Position numbers and translations under genes: made by a program
Shown: positions 1-6,725 of the stretch, piece by piece
How the letters are laid out: the number at the start of each line of letters is the position of its first letter
Position numbering within the stretch: position 1 is the stretch's first letter
The notes under the pieces: model-generated
Seen by the model: the letters and a program-made list of their open reading frames with translations, nothing else
The model's database searches: none
What the model was told of the DNA's origin: nothing
NCBI GenBank assembly: GCA_937967705.1
Contig: CALCJG010000216.1
Span: forward strand, 1-9,312
Origin: an uncultured Spirochaetia bacterium
Lineage (GTDB): Bacteria > Spirochaetota > UBA4802 > JAGODF01
DNA: 9,312 nt
Direction: 5' to 3'

Positions 1-2
1 TC

Positions 3-830
<828 letters not shown>

Positions 831-856
831 TCAGAGTAAACTATGCTAAAACACCA

Positions 857-889
857 AAAGGGGTTCCCGGGAGGAACCCCTTTCTTTTT
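857..889 (+). terminator. rho-independent terminator after the inositol-3-phosphate synthase gene
   Basis: A perfect 11-bp stem (857-867 with 873-883) carries a 5-base loop (868-872) and is followed by TTTCTTTTTG. It lies 26 bases after the TAG stop. The A-rich left flank (842-859) gives an imperfect T-rich tail on the minus strand as well. The hairpin may therefore also end transcription of the small minus-strand gene at 955-1086, making it bidirectional. Confidence 0.9.
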
Positions 890-954
890 GAGTCGTCAGA
901 ACATCCCTTACGGCACAACATTAACAGGATAGCCGCTATTATTCTCCGATCTGC

Positions 955-1086
955 CTAGACAAGGGTAATGACATTCTCTTCCTTAGCACACTTGATACAG
1001 TATCGAACCCCCTCCTTTCCGTTCTTAAGAGGAACGTAATAGTGATTGAGTTTGTTGATTTCTACACCGCATTTTTGACATTTCAT
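955..1086 (-). CDS. 43-residue zinc-ribbon protein, function unknown
   Basis: This short open frame reads ATG (1086-1084) to TAG (957-955) and encodes 43 residues. It starts MKCQKCGVEI and contains two CxxC knuckles, C3-x2-C6 and C30-x2-C33, about 24 residues apart, the classic spacing of a small zinc ribbon. A strong ribosome binding site, GAGGGG, lies 6 bases before the ATG on the minus strand, which argues strongly that the frame is translated. It is followed by the hairpin at 857-883, which could end its transcript, and is divergent from the permease genes starting at 1268. I do not recognise a named family. A stand-alone zinc ribbon this small could bind nucleic acid or a protein partner, or act as a metal-responsive adaptor, but none of this is shown by the sequence. 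It has no signal peptide or membrane segment. Confidence 0.75.
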   Translation of the reverse strand: MKCQKCGVEINKLNHYYVPLKNGKEGVRYCIKCAKEENVITLV

Positions 1087-1109
1087 ATTCAACCCCTCGA
1101 ATCCATGAG

Positions 1110-1148
1110 ATCCTTCAAGGATATTTTCGAAAAAGTATTGAAAAATAC
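1110..1148. promoter_or_regulatory. cluster of three short inverted repeats in a divergent intergenic region
   Basis: The AT-rich gap 1087-1267 separates the minus-strand zinc-ribbon gene from the plus-strand permease genes. Three consecutive inverted repeats lie in 39 bases: ATCCTT-C-AAGGAT (1110-1122), TTTTCGAAAA (1124-1133) and GTATT-GAAA-AATAC (1135-1148). They sit 24 to 62 bases upstream of the zinc-ribbon start, where they could be operator sites or 5'-leader hairpins of that gene. No convincing -35/-10 pair with good spacing was found on either strand. AT-rich sequence often contains such repeats by chance. Confidence 0.3.
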
Positions 1149-1267
1149 CATAAGGCTTTAACAGTATATTTTTCGGTCAAAACGGTAAATAGTATAACCC
1201 TTTATCCGGAAAAAATGGGAAGAAGAAAGCCGATACCGGCTCACATTGTCATAACCCGGGAGCCTTA

Positions 1268-2194
1268 ATGATAAAAACCCTGTTCCAAAAGCTTGCCGTC
1301 CTTTTCCTCATCTTCCTGGGAGCGGTTTTGATTGTCCACACCCTGATCTATCTCATACCCGGGGATCCGGCCGTCATGATAGCCGGCGAATATGCAAGCC
1401 GTGAGGATCTGCAGAGGATACGATCAGAGCTCTCCCTGGACCAGTCTTTCTGGACCCGCTACGCCGTCTATACCAGAAACATACTCTTACTGGATTTCGG
1501 AAATTCCATATATTACGGCAAACCGGTCTTCTCCATTCTCTGCGACAGGTTTCCCGCCACACTGCTCATCGCCCTCCTCTCCATGCTTATTGCCGGAGCC
1601 GGGGGTATAATCCTGGGGATATCCTCAGCCCTGTTTCAGGGCACCTGGAAAGATGGTCTCATACTGGGCATTTCCTCCCTCTTCATCTCGACACCGGTTT
1701 TCGTCAGCTGTTTTATCCTGGCCCTGGTTTTTTCTTATGGACTGGGCCTGCTGCCTCCCTCGGGAAAGATGGGGCTCAACCCGGCCTACATGATAATGCC
1801 GGCCCTGGCTTTGGCATCGCGTTCCCTGGCGCTTATTATCCGGGTAACGCGTAACGAGATGATCGATGTGCTGAATAAAAATTACATTCGCACGGCCAGG
1901 GCCCTCGGATTTCCTGAACGCAGGGTCGTTTTTCTCTTTGGGCTGAAAAACGTCATTGTTCCCGTTATGACGATCATACTCCTTGACTTCGGGGCGTACC
2001 TGGGGGGCGCCGTGGTAACGGAAACGGTTTTTTCCTGGCCGGGGATAGGCCGTCTGATGATCATCGCCCTGCAAAAAAGGGATGTACCCCTGGTTCAGGG
2101 CGTCATCATATTCGGGACACTTTTATTCATACTGGTGGGACTGGCCATCGACATGCTCCCCAGGCTCTTTTCCCGGGGATCCCGGCATGCCTGA
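1268..2194 (+). CDS. ABC transporter permease, DppB/OppB family
   Basis: Inner-membrane channel subunit of a peptide/nickel-type ABC importer, 308 residues, the usual family length. The layout is typical: an N-terminal membrane segment (about 8-31), then the periplasmic stretch with IPGDPA (30-35), LDQSFWTRY (57-65) and LDFGNSIYYGKPV (75-87), then five further membrane segments from about 97 on. The EAA loop that contacts the ATPase is seen at about 195-235, with NYIRTARALG, and the conserved ETVFSWPGIG is at 262-271. The ATG at 1268 has GGGAG 5 bases upstream. The OppC-type partner follows after 21 bases, so the two are co-transcribed. No ATPase or substrate-binding protein gene is adjacent, so the substrate (peptide, nickel, sugar or another solute) cannot be read from context. 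Confidence 0.92.
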   Translation: MIKTLFQKLAVLFLIFLGAVLIVHTLIYLIPGDPAVMIAGEYASREDLQRIRSELSLDQSFWTRYAVYTRNILLLDFGNSIYYGKPVFSILCDRFPATLLIALLSMLIAGAGGIILGISSALFQGTWKDGLILGISSLFISTPVFVSCFILALVFSYGLGLLPPSGKMGLNPAYMIMPALALASRSLALIIRVTRNEMIDVLNKNYIRTARALGFPERRVVFLFGLKNVIVPVMTIILLDFGAYLGGAVVTETVFSWPGIGRLMIIALQKRDVPLVQGVIIFGTLLFILVGLAIDMLPRLFSRGSRHA

Positions 2195-2215
2195 AAGCGG
2201 AAAAGGTAAACCCTG

Positions 2216-3034
2216 ATGCGGCGCTTCGGCAACAACCTGGATTTCACGACACGGGCCTATCTCGCCCTTGCCGGCCTTATCGTCGTCCTGTCCCTCTTTC
2301 CCGAGACGATCTCGTCTTATTCCCCTTTCAGCCTCAGCACCAGGGGAGCCCTCCCCCCGGGAGCCGACCACTGGCTGGGGACCGACTATCTCGGCAGGGA
2401 TATTCTCAGCCGAACCCTCATCGGAGGGAGGATATCCGTCCTGATCGGGGTCATCTCACGAATCGGCAGCATCGCCATAGGTCTTGCCATCGGCCTCATC
2501 ACCGGTCTCAGCCGAGGCCCGATTCAAAGGCTGCTCAACGGCATCATAGAGGTTTTTCTGTCCATCCCTTCCCTGCTGCTGGCACTGGCACTGGCCATGG
2601 TACTCGGGGAAAGTTACGAAACCATAGTCATCGCCATCGCGGTAGGGACTTGCGCACCCGTGGCACGTTTCGTCGCGGTCAAGATCATTGTGATGAAGGA
2701 CGAGGACTTCATCATCTCGGCCAGGGCCATAGGAGCAAATCCCGTGCGGATATCCCTCTTCCATCTGCTGCCGTCCCTGCTCCCTCTGCTCATCCCCCTG
2801 CTGACAACCGGTATAGCGGCCAGCATCATGATGGAATCGACCCTCTCCTTCCTGGGGCTGGCCGGTTCTGCCTCCCTGAATACGACTCCCTCCTGGGGAC
2901 TGATGATTCAGGAGGGATCAAAATTCATCTTTGACGCTCCGTGGATCATCATCCCCCCCTCGGTCATGCTCATGCTGCTGATCCTCTGCTTCAATCAGGT
3001 GGGAGACAGGATGGTTACAGAAAAGAAGGGATAA
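2216..3034 (+). CDS. ABC transporter permease, DppC/OppC family
   Basis: Second inner-membrane channel subunit, predicted to pair with the DppB-type permease just upstream. It has 272 residues, near the short end of the family. Visible features are an N-terminal membrane segment (about 12-29), the family hallmark HWLGTDYLGRDILSR (52-66), membrane segments from about 73 on, an EAA loop at 162-187 including ISARAIGANPVRI, the conserved ESTLSFLGLA (207-216), and a final membrane segment near 243-260. The ATG at 2216 has AAAGG about 9 bases upstream. The gene ends 15 bases before the convergent stop of the VanZ-like gene. No strong terminator is seen in that gap. A weak CCCG-CGGG hairpin followed by TTTT occurs at about 3064-3079, inside the VanZ-like gene. 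Confidence 0.92.
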   Translation: MRRFGNNLDFTTRAYLALAGLIVVLSLFPETISSYSPFSLSTRGALPPGADHWLGTDYLGRDILSRTLIGGRISVLIGVISRIGSIAIGLAIGLITGLSRGPIQRLLNGIIEVFLSIPSLLLALALAMVLGESYETIVIAIAVGTCAPVARFVAVKIIVMKDEDFIISARAIGANPVRISLFHLLPSLLPLLIPLLTTGIAASIMMESTLSFLGLAGSASLNTTPSWGLMIQEGSKFIFDAPWIIIPPSVMLMLLILCFNQVGDRMVTEKKG

Positions 3035-3049
3035 GGTGAGATGATTATG

Positions 3050-3589
3050 CTATGACAGCGTTTCCCGGCCCCGGGTTTTACTGACCCATGAGACAAGCGA
3101 GAGTATGCAGACCCCTGCAAAGATATTGACTGCCCAGTCCCCGAGATCGTAAGTCCTGTCGGGGAAAAAATACTGCAGGAATTCATCACACCAGCCAATG
3201 AGGGCCACATAAACGACAGACAAGGGATAAGAGAACCGCTCCCGGATAAATTCCCGAAAGAACCGAAAGGAAAGAAAGGCCAGCAAGCCATACTCCATGA
3301 AATGCATGCTTCGATCGAAGGAGCGGAAGGATAACAGCACGCCCAGGTAGAAGAGGATACAGAGAAAGAGAATGAGAATGTTTTTCCGAACAAGACGGAT
3401 TTGCCGGAAAACAAGATAAACGATGGAAGACAGATAGACAAGAAGGAGAAAACCCAAAACCCCTTTTAAAAGCCCGATACCCCGGACCATCTCCTCGACA
3501 TCCCTGACAAAGGGGATGGAAACGAAAATAAGCCCTGTATAGAGCAGGAGCGTCAGGGTCTTATTAATTCTGGACGCATTCACTGACAT
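3050..3589 (-). CDS. VanZ-family membrane protein
   Basis: Small integral membrane protein of about 179 residues with four hydrophobic segments (about 11-28, 42-61, 71-88 and 121-132 onward). It carries the VanZ signature: H-F-x-E-Y-G (96-101) followed by W-C-D-E-F-x-Q (133-139), P-D-R-x-x-D (143-148), D (151), N (155) and G (159). VanZ gives low-level teicoplanin resistance in enterococci, but most chromosomal relatives have no known job and resistance should not be assumed. The start is uncertain. The frame stays open to an ATG at 3613 that has no spaced ribosome binding site. The ATG at 3589 has GGAAG only 3 bases upstream, and the GTG at 3583 has AAGGGA with a good 6-base spacer. I used 3589, but 3583 is equally credible. 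The gene converges on the permease pair and shares a strand with rpmB. Confidence 0.85.
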   Translation of the reverse strand: MSVNASRINKTLTLLLYTGLIFVSIPFVRDVEEMVRGIGLLKGVLGFLLLVYLSSIVYLVFRQIRLVRKNILILFLCILFYLGVLLSFRSFDRSMHFMEYGLLAFLSFRFFREFIRERFSYPLSVVYVALIGWCDEFLQYFFPDRTYDLGDWAVNIFAGVCILSLVSWVSKTRGRETLS

Positions 3590-3683
3590 TCCCTTCCGGA
3601 CACAGGCATACATCCCTCAAGCACGACGCCAGAAGCCGAAAGGAAGATGCCGACAATCAATTGTGGGGAAGGAATGCTGGGGA

Positions 3684-3872
3684 TTAAACGGCTTTAGTAA
3701 TTTTACCGGAACGTATGCATCGAGTGCAGACATATCGCCTCATGACACGGCCGCTTTCCATAACCCTGACCCTGCGGACATTGGGACGCCATACCCGGGA
3801 TGTTTTCTTGTTTGAATGGCTCACATTATTCCCAAACTGAACTGACTTACCGCATATCTCGCACTTCGCCAT
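3684..3872 (-). CDS. rpmB: 50S ribosomal protein L28
   Basis: Structural protein of the large ribosomal subunit, 62 residues, the normal size. It starts MAKCEICGKSVQFGNNVSHS and has the central basic stretch (N23 to R40 region) with S-N-K-K-T-x-R-x-W-R-P-N, then YVCTRCIRSGKI near the C-terminus. Two cysteine pairs, C4/C7 and C53/C56, make this the zinc-binding (C+) form of L28. Some bacteria replace C+ ribosomal proteins with zinc-free paralogues under zinc starvation. The start at ATG 3872 is supported by GGAG 6 bases upstream. A TTG four codons earlier falls inside this ribosome binding site and is rejected. It appears to be a single-gene unit with its own promoter candidate upstream. The 70 to 95 bases downstream contain no clear terminator, so read-through into the VanZ-like gene is possible. 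Confidence 0.97.
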   Translation of the reverse strand: MAKCEICGKSVQFGNNVSHSNKKTSRVWRPNVRRVRVMESGRVMRRYVCTRCIRSGKITKAV

Positions 3873-3898
3873 GTGATTCTCCAAAAAAAATGATAGAC

Positions 3899-3928
3899 AT
3901 AATTAGAATTTACATAGTATCTTTGCAA
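3899..3928 (-). promoter_or_regulatory. candidate promoter of rpmB
   Basis: On the minus strand TTGCAA (3928-3923) and AATTAT (3904-3899) are separated by 18 bases, each matching four of six sigma-70 consensus positions. The -10 element ends 26 bases before the rpmB start codon. This is a plausible but weak match in AT-rich DNA. Confidence 0.4.
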
Positions 3929-3953
3929 CCACTTTCTTAACATCCGAGTGGTT
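3927..3953 (+). repeat. inverted repeat with T-tract upstream of rpmB
   Basis: AACCACT (3927-3933) and AGTGGTT (3947-3953) are perfect complements around a 13-base spacer, and T residues follow on the plus strand (3952-3957). It resembles a plus-strand terminator with a long loop, but no plus-strand gene ends nearby. It overlaps the -35 candidate of rpmB, so an operator role on the minus strand is the alternative. Confidence 0.35.
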
Positions 3954-4040
3954 TTTTATCGTTTTTCCCAATAAAATCCCTTCGAGGCCAATATTGTCAA
4001 GCGTTATTTATGTCAGAATCCCCATTGCGAGGAAATCTTG

Positions 4041-4238
4041 ATGAAAATTACCGAGCATACAACGGTCATAGAGGCCCTGAAAAAATCGAAAACCGTCGCT
4101 GAGGTCTTTAAAAAGTACAATCTGGACTGCCCGGGCTGCAAAGGAGCCACGGAAGACACCCTAGGCATCGTTGCGGAAAACAACGGGCTGGACATTAAGA
4201 CCCTGCTGAAGGAAATGAACGAGGGGCTGAAGAAATGA
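4041..4238 (+). CDS. DUF1858 small redox-disulfide protein
   Basis: This 65-residue protein is a single DUF1858 domain. The family is also described as a redox-disulfide domain associated with hybrid cluster protein. It starts MKITEHTTVIEALKKSK, has an amphipathic helix, then a Cys-Pro-Gly-Cys motif (C30, C33) in N-L-D-C-P-G-C-K-G-A, and a C-terminal helix with N-N-G-L-D-I-K-T-L-L-K-E. The length and motif order match the family. The exact biochemical role is not established, and no hybrid cluster protein gene is in this window. The start is ATG 4041, with GAGGAAA 5 bases upstream. The TTG directly before it is less likely. The next gene, an rsmD homologue, starts 66 bases downstream on the same strand and may be co-transcribed. 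An 8-base C run (4246-4253) lies in between. Confidence 0.85.
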   Translation: MKITEHTTVIEALKKSKTVAEVFKKYNLDCPGCKGATEDTLGIVAENNGLDIKTLLKEMNEGLKK

Positions 4239-4304
4239 GGAAACACCCCCCCCAGCGGGAACCGGCTTGCCCCGGGTTTATATGAAGCGGAACGGGCGGC
4301 GTCC

Positions 4305-4907
4305 ATGAAAATCATTTCCGGATCCCTTAAAGGGAGAAACATCCCCTTTACCCCAGCGAAATTCCGTAACGCAGAAACCACTCCCCAGAAGATAAAAGAG
4401 GCCCTTTTTTCCATTCTGGGGGAAACCCTTGAAGAAAAGTCTTTCCTGGATCTCTACGGATGTTCCGGTCAGATCGGCCTGGAGGCCCTGAGCCGCGGAG
4501 CGGCTCTGACGGTCATAAACGAGAGCGACACCCGCCGCTTCCGTTTTCTGGCCGGCCTGGCGGAGAGCTGGAATTTGAGCAAGAGGCTTCTGCTGGTGAA
4601 CATGCCCGCCTCCCGCTGCCTCAAACTCTTGAGAACCCGGGGACTTTTCTTCGATTACGTGTATCTGGACCCCCCCTATCCCCGGGAGAACGAGACCTTC
4701 TTCTACCGGAAGGCGATCGAGGAGGTGGGACAAAGCGGTCTGACCGGGCAGGATACGGTTCTCATCGTGCAACACCGGGACGGCGTGGTTCCTCCGGAGA
4801 AGGCCGGGGATTGCCGCTGCACGCGGACGCGCAAATACGGCAGTAATGCCCTATCCTTCTACGAATTTATCGATGGAGAGACATCACCCCCCCGACAACG
4901 GGAATAA
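4305..4907 (+). CDS. rsmD: RsmD-like 16S rRNA (guanine-N2) methyltransferase
   Basis: SAM-dependent methyltransferase related to RsmD, which methylates G966 (E. coli numbering) of 16S rRNA in the assembled 30S subunit. It has 200 residues, the usual size. It begins MKIISGSLKGRNIPF, like the I-x-G-x-x-K-G-R start of RsmD, so ATG 4305 is the natural start, although only a weak G-rich ribosome binding site precedes it. The SAM-binding motif I is LDLYGCSGQIGLEALSRGA (48-66), where RsmD usually has L-D-L-F-A-G-S-G-A-L-G. The catalytic DPPY is intact (122-125). The usual R-P-T-x-D-R-V-R-E stretch is replaced by E-T-T-P-Q-K-I-K-E (24-32). Family membership is clear, but the exact target base is inferred. 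The stop lies 6 bases from the convergent stop of the Yip1-like gene. Confidence 0.85.
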   Translation: MKIISGSLKGRNIPFTPAKFRNAETTPQKIKEALFSILGETLEEKSFLDLYGCSGQIGLEALSRGAALTVINESDTRRFRFLAGLAESWNLSKRLLLVNMPASRCLKLLRTRGLFFDYVYLDPPYPRENETFFYRKAIEEVGQSGLTGQDTVLIVQHRDGVVPPEKAGDCRCTRTRKYGSNALSFYEFIDGETSPPRQRE

Positions 4908-4913
4908 ACCGTT

Positions 4914-5513
4914 TTAGGAGAAGTAGCCGAAGAAATTGACCATAATCAGCATTGTCAGGAGAAAGGAGATCAGACCGTAAAAAGCGAAGGGGAAGAGATA
5001 GACGAGAAAGGCCCTGGAGAAGATCATCCCGTGCATCTCAGAAATACCCTGAACCGCAATCAGGGCAGTCCACAGCAGGAGCATAATGGAGAAGAGGGCA
5101 TAGAAGAAGACCGGCGCGAAATGAAACACCTTGAAGATGTAAACCGCCGGCAGCAGGAGCAGCCGGGGAAATTGAGCCAGGCATACCAGATTGAGAATAC
5201 CGCGGATTTTACCCCCGTAACCGCTGAACTGACAGAAAAGATCCACCAGTGAGGAGATCATCAGGATCTCGATAATATAGATGAGGAACAGAAAAATCAC
5301 ACCGTAAGTCACCTTGTAATAGAAATATTGCGTCTCCGCCCCGAGGAGCGATACGGTCAGGATCTCGAAGAGAGCGGAGAAGAGGACGATAAAGATGCCC
5401 CCCGGGATGATGCGGGATTCGGAGGTCTCGATGGTTTTCATGAGCTTCCGGGGGTCTGTCAGGACGTAGAAGAGGTAGTCCGCCCACCGGAGAGACCGAA
5501 TGTACTGTATCAT
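4914..5513 (-). CDS. Yip1-family multi-pass membrane protein
   Basis: This 199-residue integral membrane protein has a polar N-terminus (1-33) and about five hydrophobic segments, at roughly 35-57, 70-93, 105-127, 133-156 and 168-195. The stretch V-Q-G-I-S-E-M-H-G-M-x-F-S-R-A (154-168) before the last membrane segment resembles the A-V-x-G-L-S-x-x-x-x-x-x-x-A pattern of bacterial Yip1-domain proteins. There is no signal peptide. The function of bacterial Yip1 proteins is unknown. The start ATG (5513-5511) overlaps the TGA stop of sppA by 4 bases (ATGA), so it is almost certainly translated by coupling from sppA mRNA. This suggests, but does not show, that it acts with the membrane peptidase. 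The stop lies 6 bases from that of the convergent rsmD homologue. A 5-bp hairpin (4897-4913) spans both stops. Confidence 0.75.
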   Translation of the reverse strand: MIQYIRSLRWADYLFYVLTDPRKLMKTIETSESRIIPGGIFIVLFSALFEILTVSLLGAETQYFYYKVTYGVIFLFLIYIIEILMISSLVDLFCQFSGYGGKIRGILNLVCLAQFPRLLLLPAVYIFKVFHFAPVFFYALFSIMLLLWTALIAVQGISEMHGMIFSRAFLVYLFPFAFYGLISFLLTMLIMVNFFGYFS

Positions 5514-6463
5514 GGCTGGTACCTGTATTCTAGCATGTAGTAATCCCTGAGCCCGACCCGGCGCTCGAGCCCTCCCCCTTTCTGAGCCATGCCGTCCAGG
5601 GTCATAAAGAACTGATCCAGAGGGTTCTTCACATCATCATACACCGGGGCGTCCTCGGGGAGCTTGGCCTTTTCCCGGGCGCGCGCCAGGGCCATCTCGA
5701 AGGTGCCGATCTCATCGATCAGCTTGTACTTCAGGGCGGTCTCGCCGTTCATCACCCGTCCGTCGGCGTAGGGCTGTATGTCGGATATGGGAATGTTCCT
5801 CCCCAGGGAAACGTCCTTGAGGAACTTGTTGTAGGAGGAATCGATCATCTCCTGCACCAGGGCGCGCTCCTCGGGGCTTATCTCCCGGAAGGAGGAGAGA
5901 AGATCCTTGTACTTTCCGCTCTTGATTACGTTCATCCGTATGCCCAGCTTCTCGAAAAGCCCCTTGAGATTGGGGGATACCGCGATCACGCCGATGGAGC
6001 CCGTTATCGTCCCGTGATTGGCCATGATATGATTACAGGCCGAAGCGGCATAGTAGCCCCCCGAAGCGGCCACATCCCCCATGGAGGCCACCAGGATGAT
6101 GTTCTTTTTCCGCAGGGCCTGCAGCTTTCCGTAGATCTCCTGGGTGGCCGCCACGGTTCCTCCGGGAGAGTTTATCCGCAGGACTATGGCCTTGATGTTA
6201 CTGTCCTTCTCCAACTCCTCCAACCGCCGGAGCACCGATTCGGTCGAACCGCTCTTGACCAGGGGAGAGACGCTGTCGCTGCTGAACTCGATGGCCCCGC
6301 TCAGCCGGACCACGCCCACGCCGGGACCGAACTTGGGAGCCGTAATCCCGTAAGGGCTCCGGGCCTTTTTTTTCATGGTCAGGGTGATGTCCACAATGGC
6401 CAGGACCGCCGAGAGGGTCAGGAGGGCCAGAATGGAGACGATGATCTTTCTGCTCTTATCCAT
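5510..6463 (-). CDS. sppA: signal peptide peptidase SppA, short (S49) form
   Basis: Membrane-anchored serine protease that degrades signal peptides left in the membrane after secretion. The short (Bacillus-type) form of this family acts as an oligomer with a Ser/Lys dyad. At 317 residues this matches the short form. A single N-terminal membrane anchor lies at about 7-28. The catalytic domain shows VLRINSPGGTVAATQEIY (94-111), the nucleophile Ser134 in GDVAASGGYYAA (129-140), GTITGSIGVI (151-160), and the general base Lys186 in KSGKYKDLLS (181-190), 52 residues after the Ser as in B. subtilis SppA. Both catalytic residues are present, so it should be active. ATG 6463 has no recognisable Shine-Dalgarno sequence, and an in-frame TAA lies one codon upstream, which fixes the start here or later. 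The Yip1-like gene overlaps its stop by 4 bases. Confidence 0.95.
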   Translation of the reverse strand: MDKSRKIIVSILALLTLSAVLAIVDITLTMKKKARSPYGITAPKFGPGVGVVRLSGAIEFSSDSVSPLVKSGSTESVLRRLEELEKDSNIKAIVLRINSPGGTVAATQEIYGKLQALRKKNIILVASMGDVAASGGYYAASACNHIMANHGTITGSIGVIAVSPNLKGLFEKLGIRMNVIKSGKYKDLLSSFREISPEERALVQEMIDSSYNKFLKDVSLGRNIPISDIQPYADGRVMNGETALKYKLIDEIGTFEMALARAREKAKLPEDAPVYDDVKNPLDQFFMTLDGMAQKGGGLERRVGLRDYYMLEYRYQP

Positions 6464-6563
6464 AGTTTATACCGGTTTTATTATTTCGTACCGTCCGGTT
6501 TACCTCTCCCGAAGACATCACCAACGAGGGGGCCGCACCGGCCGGAATCGGAAGCGTCCTCAT
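6456..6563 (-). other. possible short leader ORF overlapping the start of sppA (speculative)
   Basis: An open frame upstream of sppA ends at TAA 6458-6456, inside codons 2 to 3 of sppA, giving an 8-base overlap. It can start at ATG 6563, with GGGAAG 6 bases upstream (35 codons), or extend to a TTG at 6662 (68 codons). Because sppA lacks its own ribosome binding site, ribosomes finishing this frame could re-initiate at the sppA ATG. The peptide (starts MRTLPIPAGAAP) resembles nothing I know. It may be only untranslated leader. Confidence 0.2.
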
Positions 6564-6680
6564 CCGCCGCTTCCCATCGATATGACTTCCCGAGACAATA
6601 AAATCAATCCTTTTTTTGGGACAATCCTCCCAGGGCAAGGTTTTTTGAGATAAATCCGACAAAAGGCGTCATATTTATAT

Positions 6681-6709
6681 TTGACAGAAGGGAAGCATGT
6701 TTATAAAAT
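6681..6709 (+). promoter_or_regulatory. sigma-70 type promoter of glpAB
   Basis: TTGACA (6681-6686), a perfect -35 element, and TAAAAT (6704-6709), five of six -10 positions, are separated by exactly 17 bases. Transcription should start near 6715-6717, giving a leader of about 42 bases before the glpA ATG at 6758. It is the strongest promoter match in the window. Confidence 0.8.
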
Positions 6710-6725
6710 TCGCTTTCATCTTTGA

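Noticed and set aside
3063..3079. CCCGG-CC-CCGGG followed by TTTT just after the second permease gene, considered as a terminator.
   Set aside because: The usable stem is about 4 bp with a 4-base loop and lies inside the convergent VanZ-like gene. It is too weak to call.
3050..3589. VanZ-like gene read as evidence of glycopeptide resistance.
   Set aside because: No vanA/vanH/vanX-type genes are nearby, and most chromosomal VanZ-family proteins have no link to resistance.
3590..3613. Longer N-terminus for the VanZ-like protein starting at ATG 3613.
   Set aside because: The purine stretch GAGGG abuts this ATG without a spacer, while better-supported starts lie at 3589 and 3583, immediately before the first membrane segment.
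4246..4253. Run of eight C residues between the DUF1858 gene and rsmD, with seven-base C runs inside rsmD (4670-4676 and 4887-4893), considered as phase-variable tracts.
   Set aside because: The first run is neither in a promoter spacer nor in a coding frame. The runs inside rsmD leave an intact frame, and a housekeeping methyltransferase is not a usual phase-variable gene. Short C runs are common in this GC-rich sequence.
4897..4913. Hairpin AACGG-N7-CCGTT spanning the convergent stops of rsmD and the Yip1-like gene, considered as a bidirectional terminator.
   Set aside because: The stem is only 5 bp, the T-tract after it on the plus strand is short, and there is none on the minus strand.
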